This document shows, piece after piece, positions 1 to 8,765 of a stretch of DNA of 64,000 bases. The translations under genes and the position numbers were made by a program. Under the pieces are notes generated by a model, which was given only the letters and a program-made list of their open reading frames with translations, was not told the origin of the DNA and ran no database searches. Numbering within the stretch: position 1 is the first letter of the stretch; the number at the start of each line of letters is the position of its first letter. The DNA is from Stieleria maiorica (lineage in GTDB: Bacteria > Planctomycetota > Planctomycetia > Pirellulales > Pirellulaceae), in contig NZ_CP036264.1 of NCBI RefSeq assembly GCF_008035925.1, positions 1,399,409-1,463,408 of the forward strand. Direction: 5' to 3'.

Positions 1-1
1 G

Positions 2-418
2 GGCGTCGCCTTCCAGATCCTCAACGACCTGGGTGATTTCGCCGGCGATGACGACAACAAGCTCTCCGCCGGCGGCGACATCTTTGGCGGCAGACCGACG
101 TTGCTGTGGGCGCTGGCGCTGGAGTCGCTCAACGAACACGACCGACACGAACTGCTGGGGCTGGCCGATGCCGATTGCATGCTCAGCGACAGCGAACGAT
201 TGAGCGCCGTCCGGCGGCTGTACGAGAAAGCCGGCGTCTTTGACACCGCATTCCGGCTCGTCGACAAACATCAACAACGCGCCGAACAGGTCGCCGACAA
301 ACTGGAACCCGACGCGCTGCGACGATTGCTGTACTTCCTGGTCGACACCGTGCTCGAACGCCCCGAGATCCACTCCCCCAAGGTCGTCTCGCTGGGTGTT
401 GCCGCTGCCACGGTGTGA
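2..418 (+). CDS. Polyprenyl (isoprenoid) diphosphate synthase family, C-terminal part
   Basis: Only the last 138 residues lie in the window; the gene starts before base 1. The opening residues GVAFQILNDLGDFAGD match the second aspartate-rich region of trans-isoprenyl diphosphate synthases (usual form DDxxD), followed by a conserved-looking GGRPTLLWALALE stretch. Such enzymes condense isopentenyl diphosphate onto allylic diphosphates in the cytoplasm to make quinone side chains or carotenoid precursors. Here the motif reads NDLGD, so the first Asp is Asn; the first DDxxD is off the edge and cannot be judged. The neighbour 56 bp downstream resembles chorismate lyases, which would fit a quinone-related role, but that is inference. 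Confidence 0.8.
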   Translation, partial: GVAFQILNDLGDFAGDDDNKLSAGGDIFGGRPTLLWALALESLNEHDRHELLGLADADCMLSDSERLSAVRRLYEKAGVFDTAFRLVDKHQQRAEQVADKLEPDALRRLLYFLVDTVLERPEIHSPKVVSLGVAAATV

Positions 419-473
419 TTCGGTCGACTCACGATCCATCACTTCATTCTTCTAACGTCCCCCGAGCGGATTC

Positions 474-1040
474 ATGGTTGCTGGGCTTTCCAAAGACGAC
501 GCCGACGTAAAAATCGAAACGCTGTTGGCAGAGTTCTACGACCCCGAAACGGGGTTTGCCCAGTGGGGACAATGCAGTTCGACGCTTCGGATGCCCTCGC
601 CCTATGACGAACTGCTCAATCATCATTCGCACATGACCGTGACCGTCGAGTCACATCATGGTGAAAAGGTCGACGTCGTCGTTCATCGAAATCACCGCCA
701 TGCCGATGACCACGGCGATTGGTACGTCCGCGAGATCACCCTGAAGACCCAGACCAGCGGCAAGGTCGTGCAGTACGGAATCGTCCGACTGAACGTCTCC
801 GCCCTCGCACCCGAAGTCTGGAAACGGATCGAATCGCAACAGACACCGCTTGGCCGTGTCTTGATCGAACACAACGTGCTGCGCGAAGTCCAACTCTGTG
901 AGCTGTGGGAAATCCAGGCCGGACCGGCCCTGGCAAGCCTGCTGCACGCCGAACCGGGAGACACCGTTTACGGGCGAACCGCACTGATCTATTGCGACGG
1001 CGAACCCGCCATCGAACTGCTGGAAGTCGTCGCCAAGTAA
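474..1040 (+). CDS. Chorismate-lyase-like (DUF98/UbiC-fold) protein
   Basis: A 188-residue protein with an ATG start. The second half has the order of elements seen in chorismate pyruvate-lyase relatives: a WYVREITL strand, the QYGIVRLNVSAL segment, PLGRVLIEH, and a closing VYGRTALIYCDGEPAIEL hairpin. UbiC-type enzymes release pyruvate from chorismate to give 4-hydroxybenzoate; DUF98 relatives are mostly uncharacterised. No signal peptide or membrane segment is visible, so it should be cytoplasmic. It follows a polyprenyl synthetase by 56 bp on the same strand, consistent with prenylated-quinone or aromatic metabolism. It could instead be a ligand-binding domain of the same fold (as in UTRA regulators), although no DNA-binding domain is present. 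Confidence 0.55.
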   Translation: MVAGLSKDDADVKIETLLAEFYDPETGFAQWGQCSSTLRMPSPYDELLNHHSHMTVTVESHHGEKVDVVVHRNHRHADDHGDWYVREITLKTQTSGKVVQYGIVRLNVSALAPEVWKRIESQQTPLGRVLIEHNVLREVQLCELWEIQAGPALASLLHAEPGDTVYGRTALIYCDGEPAIELLEVVAK

Positions 1041-1065
1041 GCTCCCGTTCCTTCCGGCCAATCAG

Positions 1066-1812
1066 ATGCTCAATCCCCTTCGATCGCTCGTCCTGGTCTG
1101 CCTGTCCCTCGTCCTCGCCACCGCCTGCGCGGCCCAATCGATCGCGGACAACCAACGGTGGGCGATCGAGGCACGTCGGGCGCTCGACCAACTGGATTAC
1201 AAATCGGCAGCGAAGGCCGCCGATAAGATCGCCAAGTCACCGGCAACCGACGAGTTTCAACGCGTCGCCGCGGACACGCTGCTTCGCTGCGGCGAATCGA
1301 AACGCGCGATCGAGTTGTTCGAGCGTTATCTGACCCAACGCCCCAACGACCGACCCTATTTGTGGCAACTCGGGATCGCGTATTACTTTGCCGGAAGATT
1401 TAAAGACGGTGCCAAGTTGTTCGAAATCCATCGCGAAGTGAACCCCAACGATGTCGAGAATGCGGCCTGGCATTTCCTCTGCGTTGCCAAAGCCGAATCA
1501 CCGGAGAAAGCAAAACAGCTGCTGCTGCCGGCCCCCAACGATTCACGCGCCCCGATGGAAGAGGTCCTGCAGATGTTTCACTCGGGTGACGTCGAACCGG
1601 TCAAAGAACGCATGAACTCATTCACCTCCGGTTCGGCTGCGTCCCGGTCGGCCAACTTCTACGGCCACTTTTACTTGGGGCTGTATGCCGATGCGTTGGC
1701 AGACGAAGCGACCGCGAAGAAGCACCTGGACATCGCCGCCAAAGACGCACCACGAAACTACATGGGCGACATCGCCAAGGTCTACGCCGCCCACCTGAAA
1801 CCGAAGCTGTAG
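1066..1812 (+). CDS. Exported tetratricopeptide-repeat protein
   Basis: A 248-residue protein starting with an apparent signal peptide (MLNPLRSLVLVCLSLVLATACAAQ). The cysteine near the cleavage site (TACAAQ) could also allow a lipoprotein reading. The body is helical with TPR-like spacing, for example AADTLLRCGESKRAIELFERYL, then LWQLGIAYYFAGRFKDGAKLFE, then FYGHFYLGLYADALADEATAKKHL. TPR proteins act as protein-protein scaffolds, here presumably in the periplasm. It begins 25 bp after the preceding gene, so it may be the last gene of a three-gene transcript. No enzymatic motif is visible and the partner is unknown. Confidence 0.7.
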   Translation: MLNPLRSLVLVCLSLVLATACAAQSIADNQRWAIEARRALDQLDYKSAAKAADKIAKSPATDEFQRVAADTLLRCGESKRAIELFERYLTQRPNDRPYLWQLGIAYYFAGRFKDGAKLFEIHREVNPNDVENAAWHFLCVAKAESPEKAKQLLLPAPNDSRAPMEEVLQMFHSGDVEPVKERMNSFTSGSAASRSANFYGHFYLGLYADALADEATAKKHLDIAAKDAPRNYMGDIAKVYAAHLKPKL

Positions 1813-1891
1813 CCCACGTCGTGCATGACGACTTGGATGCCATTGCGCCGAGTAACTCAGCAAAGCCAAGACGTTCGGCGTCACCCTCGCG

Positions 1892-2581
1892 CTAAACCTG
1901 ATCCGGTTTGGCAGTCGCCTTCATGATCGTGAAGAATGAAAACGGATTGGGCTTGTAGCGTTGGTCGATGCGAATCGGCAACTCACGCAACACTTCCTCG
2001 AGTTCCAAGTCGGTCCGCCAACCGAGTCGCTTGGTCACGTTGCCCGCCGAGTCCACCACGCGGGCGATGAGGGGATTGTCGCTGCGAAAGTGGTTGATGA
2101 TCAAGATCTTCCCGCCCGGTCGGCAGACGCGAACCAGTTCGCGCATCATCTTGGCCGGGTTGGAAACCACGCTGACGGTGTGAAACGACGTCACGACGTC
2201 AAACTGATCGTCGGCAAACTCCAGCTCCTCGGCATTCATCGGCTGAACCGAAATGTGATCCCACCCCTTCCGGTTGATCAGCGTTTGCGCTTCGGCCAGC
2301 ATCGATTCCGACAGGTCGATGCCGGTCAATTGGATGTGACGGGGATAGCTCGCCAGCGACAGCCCCGTGCCGACACCGACCTCCAAAACCCTGGCACCTT
2401 CGGGCAACTGCATCGCGCCGACTTCCGCGCGGATGTTCTTTCCGGCCACGGCAGGCCAGAAGGCTTGGTAGGCGGGCACAAGATTGTGATACAGCTTCGC
2501 CGCGTGGGGGACTCGCGACCGCTTGGGCTCCGAATCGGACTTGTCTTTGGAATCTTGCGGGTGCGGCGTGACAGTGCTCAT
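1892..2581 (-). CDS. SAM-dependent methyltransferase, class I (PmtA/UbiE-like)
   Basis: The 229-residue reading uses the ATG at 2581 rather than upstream starts, because homologous-looking sequence begins there. Motif I is visible as VLEVGVGTGLSL, followed by an acidic residue after the next strand (LTGIDLSESML), motif II-like FDVVTSFHTVSVV, and post-motif II RVCRPGGKILIINHF. This is the Rossmann-fold methyltransferase layout. The N-terminal YHNLVPAYQAFWPAVAGKNI segment resembles phosphatidylethanolamine N-methyltransferases of the PmtA type and ubiquinone/menaquinone methyltransferases, so a lipid or quinone substrate is likely but not proven. It is convergent with the TPR gene, stop to stop 80 bp apart. 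Confidence 0.8.
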   Translation of the reverse strand: MSTVTPHPQDSKDKSDSEPKRSRVPHAAKLYHNLVPAYQAFWPAVAGKNIRAEVGAMQLPEGARVLEVGVGTGLSLASYPRHIQLTGIDLSESMLAEAQTLINRKGWDHISVQPMNAEELEFADDQFDVVTSFHTVSVVSNPAKMMRELVRVCRPGGKILIINHFRSDNPLIARVVDSAGNVTKRLGWRTDLELEEVLRELPIRIDQRYKPNPFSFFTIMKATAKPDQV

Positions 2582-3583
2582 CAACGGTTGCTCTCGGACG
2601 ACAAACGCCAGGTGGGAAGATTGGTCGGCTAGTATAGCGACACCTGTATCGTCTGCAGCGCGCCGCCCCACCCGATGTTTTCGGCTAGTCTGTAGCCGAA
2701 AGCATTGCAAATTTCGCTCCGCCGTCAAATCGGCCCGCTGTCCCTCGGAGAACCCCAAGGCATGACAGGACAAGGGTTTAAGCGAGATTTCGCCGTGCGG
2801 CCGCGGGGACATTTCGACGCATTTATTACGTCCTCGTTACAAACCACGGGCTCCTCGCTGCAGCAGCATCGCGGCGACCGGACGACGGATTGTCGTCTTG
2901 CCCCAACCACCCTGGAGGGCCGAGCAAAGCATGGGGCAGAGCCACCAAGCCAAGACAAAACCCTCCCGGGAAGGGAGGGGCGAGCGATGGGAGACGAGGG
3001 TGTCTCGCTGGCCCATTCCAAGGCTCCGCCCTGGAACGCACCGCGACTGTGGCTCCAGCCACACACGGACGTGCAACCAGAGGCGGAGCGTGCCTTCAAT
3101 GTCTTGATGACTTCAAGCACGATCCAGACGCGAATCGCATACCCGACTCAGCTTTTTCGGGCGGGGCCGTCCGGATGGTCGGATCGTTCCGCCGCAGGAC
3201 GTTCGCCGATGGATTCGCCCGCCGAGCGCGATTGGCCCTGCGACGCGTCCCGAGACGTCGGCGATTGCCAGATGCCAGCGGGCCCGACGACCAATGTTTC
3301 TTTCAGCCCATGAACGGACTCGATCGTCAAGCTTGGCAGAACCGACCAGGTAGATGGAGTGATCATCTCTCAACCTATGGAAAATGCCCGCCGCAGTGTC
3401 GGCGAGCGGAATCGAATGGTGATGCACACTGAACAACCTCGCCTATTGCACCGCCCCACATCGGTTTGAATTGACGTTCCCGCCAATCAACATCCGCTTG
3501 GCAGGGCGGTTGAGACGATTAGAGGGAACTTACAACCAATCTGACGGAAAAACCAAGCCCGATTTCAAAGCGTAGTGCACCGC
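2582..3583. other. Long intergenic region with repeat debris
   Basis: About 1 kb lies between the methyltransferase and the glycosyltransferase, which diverge. I see no convincing gene. The stretch near 2900-3110 is rich in short repeats, including the phrase TTCCAAGGCTCCGCC at 3017-3031 that recurs at 37864-37878. Open frames here overlap in several registers and have the composition of G+C-rich noncoding DNA. Divergent promoters for the two flanking genes must lie in this interval, but I cannot point to boxes with confidence. Confidence 0.5.
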
Positions 3584-4714
3584 ATGAAAATTGATTTTTT
3601 GATCACCGAGCTGAACGTCGGCGGCGCCGAGAAAGCGTTGACCGAATTGGCCCTCGGGATGCATCGACGCGGGCACCAGGTGCGAGTCCTCTCGATCGGC
3701 TCGGAACCCTGCCAAGAACGCCATCGCCTGGTCGATCGACTGGCTGCCGAGAAAGTCGAACTCGAATTCGGCGGCTTTGATCACTGGAGTCAAATGCTAG
3801 CGGCCAGACGGTGGCTGATACGCCGAATCAGTGCTTCACCACCCGAGCTGTGCCAAACGTTTCTCTTTCACGCCAACTGTTTGGGAACGTTCGCGGCCAA
3901 ACGCGTCGGTGTCCCGCACGTCATCGGCGGGCTTCGCGTCGCCGAATCCAAACGCATCCGATTGGCAGTGGAGTCTCGAGCGGTGCGGCGAATGAGTCAC
4001 GTCGTTTGCGTCAGCCGACAAGTCCGATCGTTTGCGATCAAGCTGCTGTCGGCCAACCCTCAAACCAGTTCGGTCATCCCCAACGGAGTCGACATCGCGA
4101 CATACCGAGACGCGGCTCTAGCCGATTGGTCGCAGATCGGATGGCCCAACGACAGCCAGGTTGCGATCTTTGTCGGCCGGCTTCATCCCCAGAAAGGGAT
4201 CGAATTGATCCAACAGCAATTCGACTCCCTGTTCGCCGCTCACCCCGGCCGGCGACTGCTGATGATCGGGGACGGCCCGCTGCGAGACCCCCTGGCGCAA
4301 TGGGCCGATGCAATGGGGCCTGACCGAGTCCAAATCCTGCCGTGGCAAAACGACGTCGCGCCGTTTCTGAAAGCGGCAACACTGCTGATGCTCCCGAGCC
4401 ACTATGAGGGCATGCCCAACGTCGTCATGGAGGCGATGGCCGCCGGATGCGTGACCGTGTGCAGCCGCGTCGAAGGCAGCGCCGAACTACTGGGCGACGA
4501 ATCGGGCGAGCGATGCAAGCGTCAGGGTTTTCTTCCCGGTGACGGACCAGCCATGGCGCAGCTCGCCGATGCATTCTTTTGCTCGAAAGACCTCCGCCAA
4601 TCGATCGCCCGAGCCAACCAACAACACCTCGAGCAAAACTACACCAACCGCCAAATGATCGATCGCTACGAAACACTCTACCGATCGCACCTCACTGCCA
4701 ATGGTGCATTGTAG
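3584..4714 (+). CDS. Glycosyltransferase, GT4 family (GT-B fold)
   Basis: A 376-residue protein if the ATG at 3584 is used; an in-frame GTG at 3575 would add three residues. The N-terminus MKIDFLITELNVGGAEKALTE is the acceptor-side Rossmann domain of GT4 enzymes. The C-terminal half carries the donor site: IFVGRLHPQKGIELI, then LLMIGDGPLRDPL, then the ExFGxxxxE-type region MLPSHYEGMPNVVMEAMA with both acidic residues. These are retaining transferases that use nucleotide-sugars for exopolysaccharide or lipid glycan assembly at the inner face of the membrane. No other polysaccharide gene lies nearby, so the acceptor is unknown. Confidence 0.88.
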   Translation: MKIDFLITELNVGGAEKALTELALGMHRRGHQVRVLSIGSEPCQERHRLVDRLAAEKVELEFGGFDHWSQMLAARRWLIRRISASPPELCQTFLFHANCLGTFAAKRVGVPHVIGGLRVAESKRIRLAVESRAVRRMSHVVCVSRQVRSFAIKLLSANPQTSSVIPNGVDIATYRDAALADWSQIGWPNDSQVAIFVGRLHPQKGIELIQQQFDSLFAAHPGRRLLMIGDGPLRDPLAQWADAMGPDRVQILPWQNDVAPFLKAATLLMLPSHYEGMPNVVMEAMAAGCVTVCSRVEGSAELLGDESGERCKRQGFLPGDGPAMAQLADAFFCSKDLRQSIARANQQHLEQNYTNRQMIDRYETLYRSHLTANGAL

Positions 4715-5067
4715 AACCGTTGTCCCAACTGTTCCCCCGTGACCGCTTCGCGGGCACCCCCGAAATCGGTCTTTCCGATCGGTGGCTTTGATGGTGTCTT
4801 TGATGGGTGGCACCAATTGCAGCACGTGGGGTGACCGGAGTGAGGCGAGGTGGATCCGGGGCCCCGTTCCTCCGAGGGGGCTGCCGTGTGGCCGCGGAAC
4901 GCCGGGTCCCGTCTCGGTACCCCTGGGCGTACAATTGAGCCGCCTTTCCAAACTCCGATTGCCGAAGGGGCAACACTGCCCCGGTGGCGTTGGTCCCCCG
5001 CGTGCGGACAATGAAACGGGACGCCCGCCGGACGCTTACGCCGCCCCTTTCCCCTGACACACTTCCT
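4715..5067. other. Intergenic spacer, glycosyltransferase to ispG
   Basis: A 353-bp stretch with no supported gene. It should contain the ispG promoter. An in-frame upstream ATG at 4984 exists but would add 28 residues not typical of IspG, so it is treated as noncoding. Confidence 0.5.
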
Positions 5068-6204
5068 ATGGCTATCCAGCGAAATCAAACTCGCCCGGTC
5101 GCGATCGGCGACATCGTCGTCGGCGACGGCAACCCGATTGCCGTGCAAAGCATGACGGCGACCAAGACCCAAGACATCGACGCCACCGTGGCCCAGGCAG
5201 AAGCCTATCGGCAAGCCGGGGCGGGCGTGGTGCGGATCGCCGTCGACAGCGAGAAAGACGCCGCCGCATTGGCGGAAATCCGAAAACAGACCACCGCCAA
5301 CCTGGCCGTCGACCTGCAAGAGAACTTTCGGTTGGCCGAAAAAGTCGCCCCGTTTGTCGACAAGATCCGCTACAACCCCGGACACCTCTATCACCACCAA
5401 CGCGACAAACCCTGGCAAGAAAAGGTCCGCTTCATCATCCGGCAAGCCCTGGAACACGACTGCGCCATCCGGATCGGCGTTAATTGCGGCAGCGTCGACC
5501 CAGACAAGAAAGCCAAATACGATCCGGCCGATTCGATTACGCCGATGCTCGAAAGCGCCCTGGAACACTGTGAGTTCGTTGATTCGCTGGGATTCCACCG
5601 CTACGTCGTTTCACTCAAAGACAGCGATCCGCAAAAGGTCATCGAGGGCAACCGACGCTTTGCCGAGCGACGCAGCGAGGTCCCGCTGCACCTGGGCGTC
5701 ACCGAAGCCGGGATGCCGCCCGAGGGGATCATCAAAACGCGGATCGCTTTCGAACAGCTGATCGGACACGGCATCGGCGACACCGTTCGCGTCTCACTGA
5801 CGCTGCCCAATGATCGCAAACCCGAAGAGATCGCGGCGGGGCGCGACATCGTCGACGACATCTATGCCGGTCGCGTCCGCACCGTTGTCAAACTGAATGA
5901 ACAATCGCTGAACATCATCAGTTGCCCGAGTTGTTCGCGGGTGGAAAACGAAGCGTTCATCGATCTGGCCCAAAGCGTCAAAGAAATGACCGAATACGCG
6001 AAAGACCACGACATCACCATCGCCGTGATGGGGTGCCGCGTGAATGGCCCGGGCGAAACCGATGACGCCGACCTGGGGCTGTGGTGCGGCCCGGCGAAAG
6101 TGAATTTGAAACGCGGCACCGAAGCATTGGGCGCGTTCGGATACGACGAAATCTTGCCACGGCTGCGACAAGAGCTCGACGCCATCATTGCAGCCAAATG
6201 CTGA
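5068..6204 (+). CDS. ispG: 4-hydroxy-3-methylbut-2-en-1-yl diphosphate synthase (flavodoxin/ferredoxin)
   Basis: A 378-residue IspG (GcpE), which converts 2-C-methyl-D-erythritol 2,4-cyclodiphosphate to HMBDP in the methylerythritol phosphate isoprenoid route. The start region [20 protein letters not shown] followed by AVQSMT is the classic family opening. The C-terminal half holds the [4Fe-4S] ligands: ISCPSCSR supplies two cysteines and [11 protein letters not shown] the third, with the conserved glutamate downstream. ATG 5068 is preferred over the ATG at 4984 because the family homology begins there. The final codons overlap the surE start by 7 nt (ATG at 6198), so the two are probably translationally coupled. 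Confidence 0.96.
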   Translation: MAIQRNQTRPVAIGDIVVGDGNPIAVQSMTATKTQDIDATVAQAEAYRQAGAGVVRIAVDSEKDAAALAEIRKQTTANLAVDLQENFRLAEKVAPFVDKIRYNPGHLYHHQRDKPWQEKVRFIIRQALEHDCAIRIGVNCGSVDPDKKAKYDPADSITPMLESALEHCEFVDSLGFHRYVVSLKDSDPQKVIEGNRRFAERRSEVPLHLGVTEAGMPPEGIIKTRIAFEQLIGHGIGDTVRVSLTLPNDRKPEEIAAGRDIVDDIYAGRVRTVVKLNEQSLNIISCPSCSRVENEAFIDLAQSVKEMTEYAKDHDITIAVMGCRVNGPGETDDADLGLWCGPAKVNLKRGTEALGAFGYDEILPRLRQELDAIIAAKC

Positions 6205-6947
6205 GAATCCTGCTAACCAACGATGACGGCATCGACGCACCGGGGATTCACGCCCTACACGAAAGTGTCCGCCACGCGCTCCAGATGCACCGGCCACACG
6301 AAGACGTCGAAATCATTGCCGTCGCGCCGGATCGGTGCCGCAGCGAATGCGGGCACAGCATCGTCACCTCTCACCCGCTGACCATCAAATCCGTCCGCGA
6401 AAATTGGTACAGCGTGGACGGGACGCCGGTCGACTGCATCCGTGTCGCCCACTATGCGATGGACTTCCAACCGGACATCGTGTTTTCGGGGATCAACGCC
6501 GGTGCAAACCTGGGCGTGAACCTGATGATCAGCGGCACCTTCGCGGCCGCACGCGAGGCGTGTCTGCTGGGGATCCCGGCGATGGCGGCGTCCCACTATC
6601 GGCGCCCCGACGTGCCACGCACCTGGGACCACACACCGATCTGGTTGGAGCAAACGATCGGCGAGTTTCTGCGCGCGGCAGCCGAACCATGCGATGACCA
6701 TCGCGCACCGCCCCTGTGGAATGTCAATTTGCCAGCCGTCTCGCCAGATTTAGCAGAGATCCCCGAGCGAACCGAATGCGACGTCGACCGTTGCCCGATC
6801 GACCGAACGGGAAGGATCGAACCGGGGGGACGTGTTCGGTTTGAATTGGATTTCCACGGTCGACCTCGCGAACCCGGTCGCGACGTTCAACATTGTTTTG
6901 ACGGCCGAATCACGATCAGCAAGCTCGGTGTGCACCCGTCGCGCTGA
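6198..6947 (+). CDS. surE: 5'/3'-nucleotidase SurE
   Basis: A 249-residue SurE phosphatase. The N-terminal [17 protein letters not shown] contains the metal-binding Asp-Asp pair, and [10 protein letters not shown] with GTFAAAREA are the other family signatures. SurE removes phosphate from nucleoside monophosphates in the cytoplasm and is linked to stationary-phase survival and nucleotide salvage. The start overlaps the end of ispG in a different frame (ATG 6198, ispG stop 6202-6204). The C-terminal part is somewhat shorter and more charged than in enterobacterial SurE. Downstream, the spacer holds two direct copies of a dispersed repeat. Confidence 0.94.
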   Translation: MLRILLTNDDGIDAPGIHALHESVRHALQMHRPHEDVEIIAVAPDRCRSECGHSIVTSHPLTIKSVRENWYSVDGTPVDCIRVAHYAMDFQPDIVFSGINAGANLGVNLMISGTFAAAREACLLGIPAMAASHYRRPDVPRTWDHTPIWLEQTIGEFLRAAAEPCDDHRAPPLWNVNLPAVSPDLAEIPERTECDVDRCPIDRTGRIEPGGRVRFELDFHGRPREPGRDVQHCFDGRITISKLGVHPSR

Positions 6948-7040
6948 TCTACAGCGGGCAAACGATGGCTCACGCCCAGCGTCTCCATCGGGGGCCAGCA
7001 CGAAAGTTACCGAGACGGTCGTCGTGATCCACCGAGGACC

Positions 7041-7108
7041 GAAACTCTTGGCGAGTTCCGCTACCTGTGTACCAGCTACCGCCCGAAACTCTTGGCGAGT
7101 TCCGCTAC
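7041..7108 (+). repeat. Dispersed repeat R1, two direct copies
   Basis: Two copies of a 24-bp unit with core CTTGGCGAGTTCCGCTAC lie at 7041-7064 and 7085-7108. The same unit, with small changes, recurs at 8731-8754, 62821-62844 (minus), 62868-62891 and 56847-56870. All copies are intergenic or touch a stop codon. This looks like a REP-type element of this genome. Confidence 0.85.
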
Positions 7109-7132
7109 CGGGGAAAACCGACAGACCGCCGA

Positions 7133-7366
7133 TCACGCCTCTGCCTTGCTAGCAACGGCAATGGTTGCTTCGCCCATCGGCGCGGTGTTGGGTGCGTTTC
7201 CCGAAGGAGCGACCTGACTTTTCTGCAATTCGCCTCGTACGATTCGGACGTTTCGCGGCGCTTCGATGCCGATGGCGACTCGGTTTCCCGAGATCCGATT
7301 GACGGTCAAAATGATATCATCGCCGACCATCAACTTTTCACCGGCTTTGCGACTGAGAACCAACAT
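7133..7366 (-). CDS. csrA: Carbon storage regulator CsrA
   Basis: A 77-residue RNA-binding regulator. MLVLSRKAGEKLMVGDDI is the family N-terminus; the RNA-contacting core VAIGIEAPRNVRIVRGEL includes the conserved arginine. CsrA dimers bind GGA motifs in 5' untranslated regions to block or activate translation. The last 25 residues form a low-complexity tail not present in enterobacterial CsrA but common in longer planctomycete versions. A strong purine-rich ribosome site (AAGGAAGGAAG) sits just before the ATG, which fixes the start. The gene is divergent from the UVR-motif gene at 7767 across a 400-bp spacer with a nested inverted repeat. Confidence 0.95.
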   Translation of the reverse strand: MLVLSRKAGEKLMVGDDIILTVNRISGNRVAIGIEAPRNVRIVRGELQKSQVAPSGNAPNTAPMGEATIAVASKAEA

Positions 7367-7472
7367 GAGCTTCCTTCCTTGATCTTGGGGAGTCTAAAAA
7401 CGTTCTTCGCGTCGGTCGAAAGTACAAACCGCGTGCCAATCGCAAGTCCTGAACACGCAAACCATTCCCAAA

Positions 7473-7529
7473 CGTCGGCGAACTTGAGGAAATCCGCCGA
7501 AAAAGTTGAACTTTTCCGCTCCGCCGACG
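7473..7529. promoter_or_regulatory. Nested inverted repeat upstream of csrA
   Basis: Outer arms CGTCGGCG (7473-7480) and CGCCGACG (7522-7529) are perfectly complementary. Inside lies the near-perfect palindrome AAAAGTTGAACTTTT (7501-7515). The structure sits 107-163 nt upstream of csrA in an otherwise featureless 400-bp divergent spacer. It could be an operator for a dimeric regulator or an RNA hairpin in a csrA leader. The arms are visible; the function is inference. Confidence 0.45.
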
Positions 7530-7766
7530 GGTGAAAGCAGCTTTGCTGGCAACCGCCCGACGTGCGTTGATAACTCATCCTGGAATGCTTGTCGCGAATT
7601 GAGACAAATGCCCTGGTCGGCGTGTCTTCCTGACGCTGGTAGAGTTATCAGCGCCGGGTCTGACACGGCTGGTCATTCGACCGTGACAGGTCCGATGCTA
7701 TACTCCAGATGCAGGGCGGGCGAGGCTGAGGAATCCGAGCGTGGCTTGCCGATTTAGAAGAGAACG

Positions 7767-8504
7767 ATGAAACGAACGATGCACCTAGACGACCTCCTGA
7801 AGGACTGGGAATTCAATCCCCACACGCTGAACGTCCGAATGGTGAAAGGAAATGACGGACGCGATGTGATCCAGATGCGGGTCGACATGGGTGTGCTGCA
7901 ACTGGAAACGACCGGACGCCCCGATGGCACGCTGATCGAAGGCCACCCGACCTACTTGGAATACCTGCAAGAGGCGGTCTTGGAAGACCCCGATCTGGAG
8001 CTGGACGAGGACCAATGCATGGAGGTCGATCGCGAATTCATGCAGTTCTATCATCGCCGGATCTGCTGGTTGCGTCTGCAATATTACAACCGCGCGGTGA
8101 TGGACGCCGACCATACGCTGCGTCTGATGGATGTCAGCGAGCGGGTCAGCCCGGACGAGGAATGGTCGCGATCGCACGAACAGTACCGTCCGTTTGTTCT
8201 GTTCCATCGCACGCAGGCGGCCGCCCTGGGCGCGCTGGAGGAAGAGGAGTCCGGCGAGGGGGCGGTGATGGCGATCAACGCCGGGCTGGAAACGATCCGC
8301 CAGTTCTTTGAGAAACACGAAGCCGACGAGCACTTCGAGGAAGACGAATTGGTCGTCCGCCTGGTCGAATTGCGGGAAACACTTCGCAGCGAATATGAAG
8401 TCGGCCAGACGCTCCGCGAAAAACTGACCGCAGCGGTCGAACAGGAGCAATACGAGCTGGCGGCCAAGTTGCGCGACGAATTGAATCAGCGCGAACTGGA
8501 ATAG
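7767..8504 (+). CDS. UVR-domain (UvrB/UvrC motif) protein
   Basis: A 245-residue cytoplasmic protein whose last 35 residues, LREKLTAAVEQEQYELAAK onward, form a UVR motif, the helical hairpin by which UvrB and UvrC pair. The same motif occurs in McsA and Clp-related adaptor proteins. The rest is acidic and unassigned: an N-terminal segment with MQMRVDMGVLQLETTGRPDG-like sequence that looks like a substrate or partner binding region, then helical stretches. No nuclease or zinc motif is visible, so it is unlikely to be a repair enzyme itself. A purine-rich AGAAGAGA precedes the ATG. The stop is followed at once by short tandem repeats and a terminator-like hairpin. Confidence 0.75.
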   Translation: MKRTMHLDDLLKDWEFNPHTLNVRMVKGNDGRDVIQMRVDMGVLQLETTGRPDGTLIEGHPTYLEYLQEAVLEDPDLELDEDQCMEVDREFMQFYHRRICWLRLQYYNRAVMDADHTLRLMDVSERVSPDEEWSRSHEQYRPFVLFHRTQAAALGALEEEESGEGAVMAINAGLETIRQFFEKHEADEHFEEDELVVRLVELRETLRSEYEVGQTLREKLTAAVEQEQYELAAKLRDELNQRELE

Positions 8505-8506
8505 CG

Positions 8507-8552
8507 AAACGCAAGCGAACAAAAACGCGTGCGAACAAAAACGCGTGCGAAC
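8507..8552 (+). repeat. Short tandem repeat after the UVR-protein gene
   Basis: Two perfect 16-bp units AAAAACGCGTGCGAAC (8521-8536, 8537-8552) follow one diverged unit at 8507-8520. They begin two bases after the stop codon, and the last unit provides the left arm of the following hairpin. Confidence 0.8.
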
Positions 8553-8595
8553 AAGGGGCTGCCCCCTCATCCGCACGCGTCGTCGAGTCTTTTTC
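8541..8595 (+). terminator. Terminator-like stem-loop after the UVR-protein gene
   Basis: Arms ACGCGTGCG (8541-8549) and CGCACGCGT (8572-8580) are perfectly complementary, enclose a second GC-rich pairing (GGGG with CCCC), and are followed about 8 nt later by a run of five T (8590-8594). Position just after a stop codon supports transcription termination. Confidence 0.65.
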
Positions 8596-8730
8596 CGATC
8601 GCGAAGTGGGCTTCACGCCGTAACCATCGCGGCAGGCACCAAGAAGTGCCCTTGGGTTGCCCCTCGCTCACGCGTCGGGCTGGCACTTGCGCTTCTGCCA
8701 ACGGCTTTCGGCAAGTCACAGTGCGCGTGC

Positions 8731-8754
8731 GAAATTCTTGGCGAGTTCCGCTAC
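8731..8754 (+). repeat. Dispersed repeat R1
   Basis: A single copy of the R1 unit (core CTTGGCGAGTTCCGCTAC) lies 11 bp beyond the stop codon of the ECF sigma gene on the opposite strand. Confidence 0.8.
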
Positions 8755-8765
8755 CGCAAAACACT

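Noticed and set aside
3113-3436. A 107-codon minus-strand frame with an HHH run, considered as a Y1 transposase remnant.
   Set aside because: The required HUH and tyrosine context is missing and the frame is Arg-rich like surrounding noncoding DNA.
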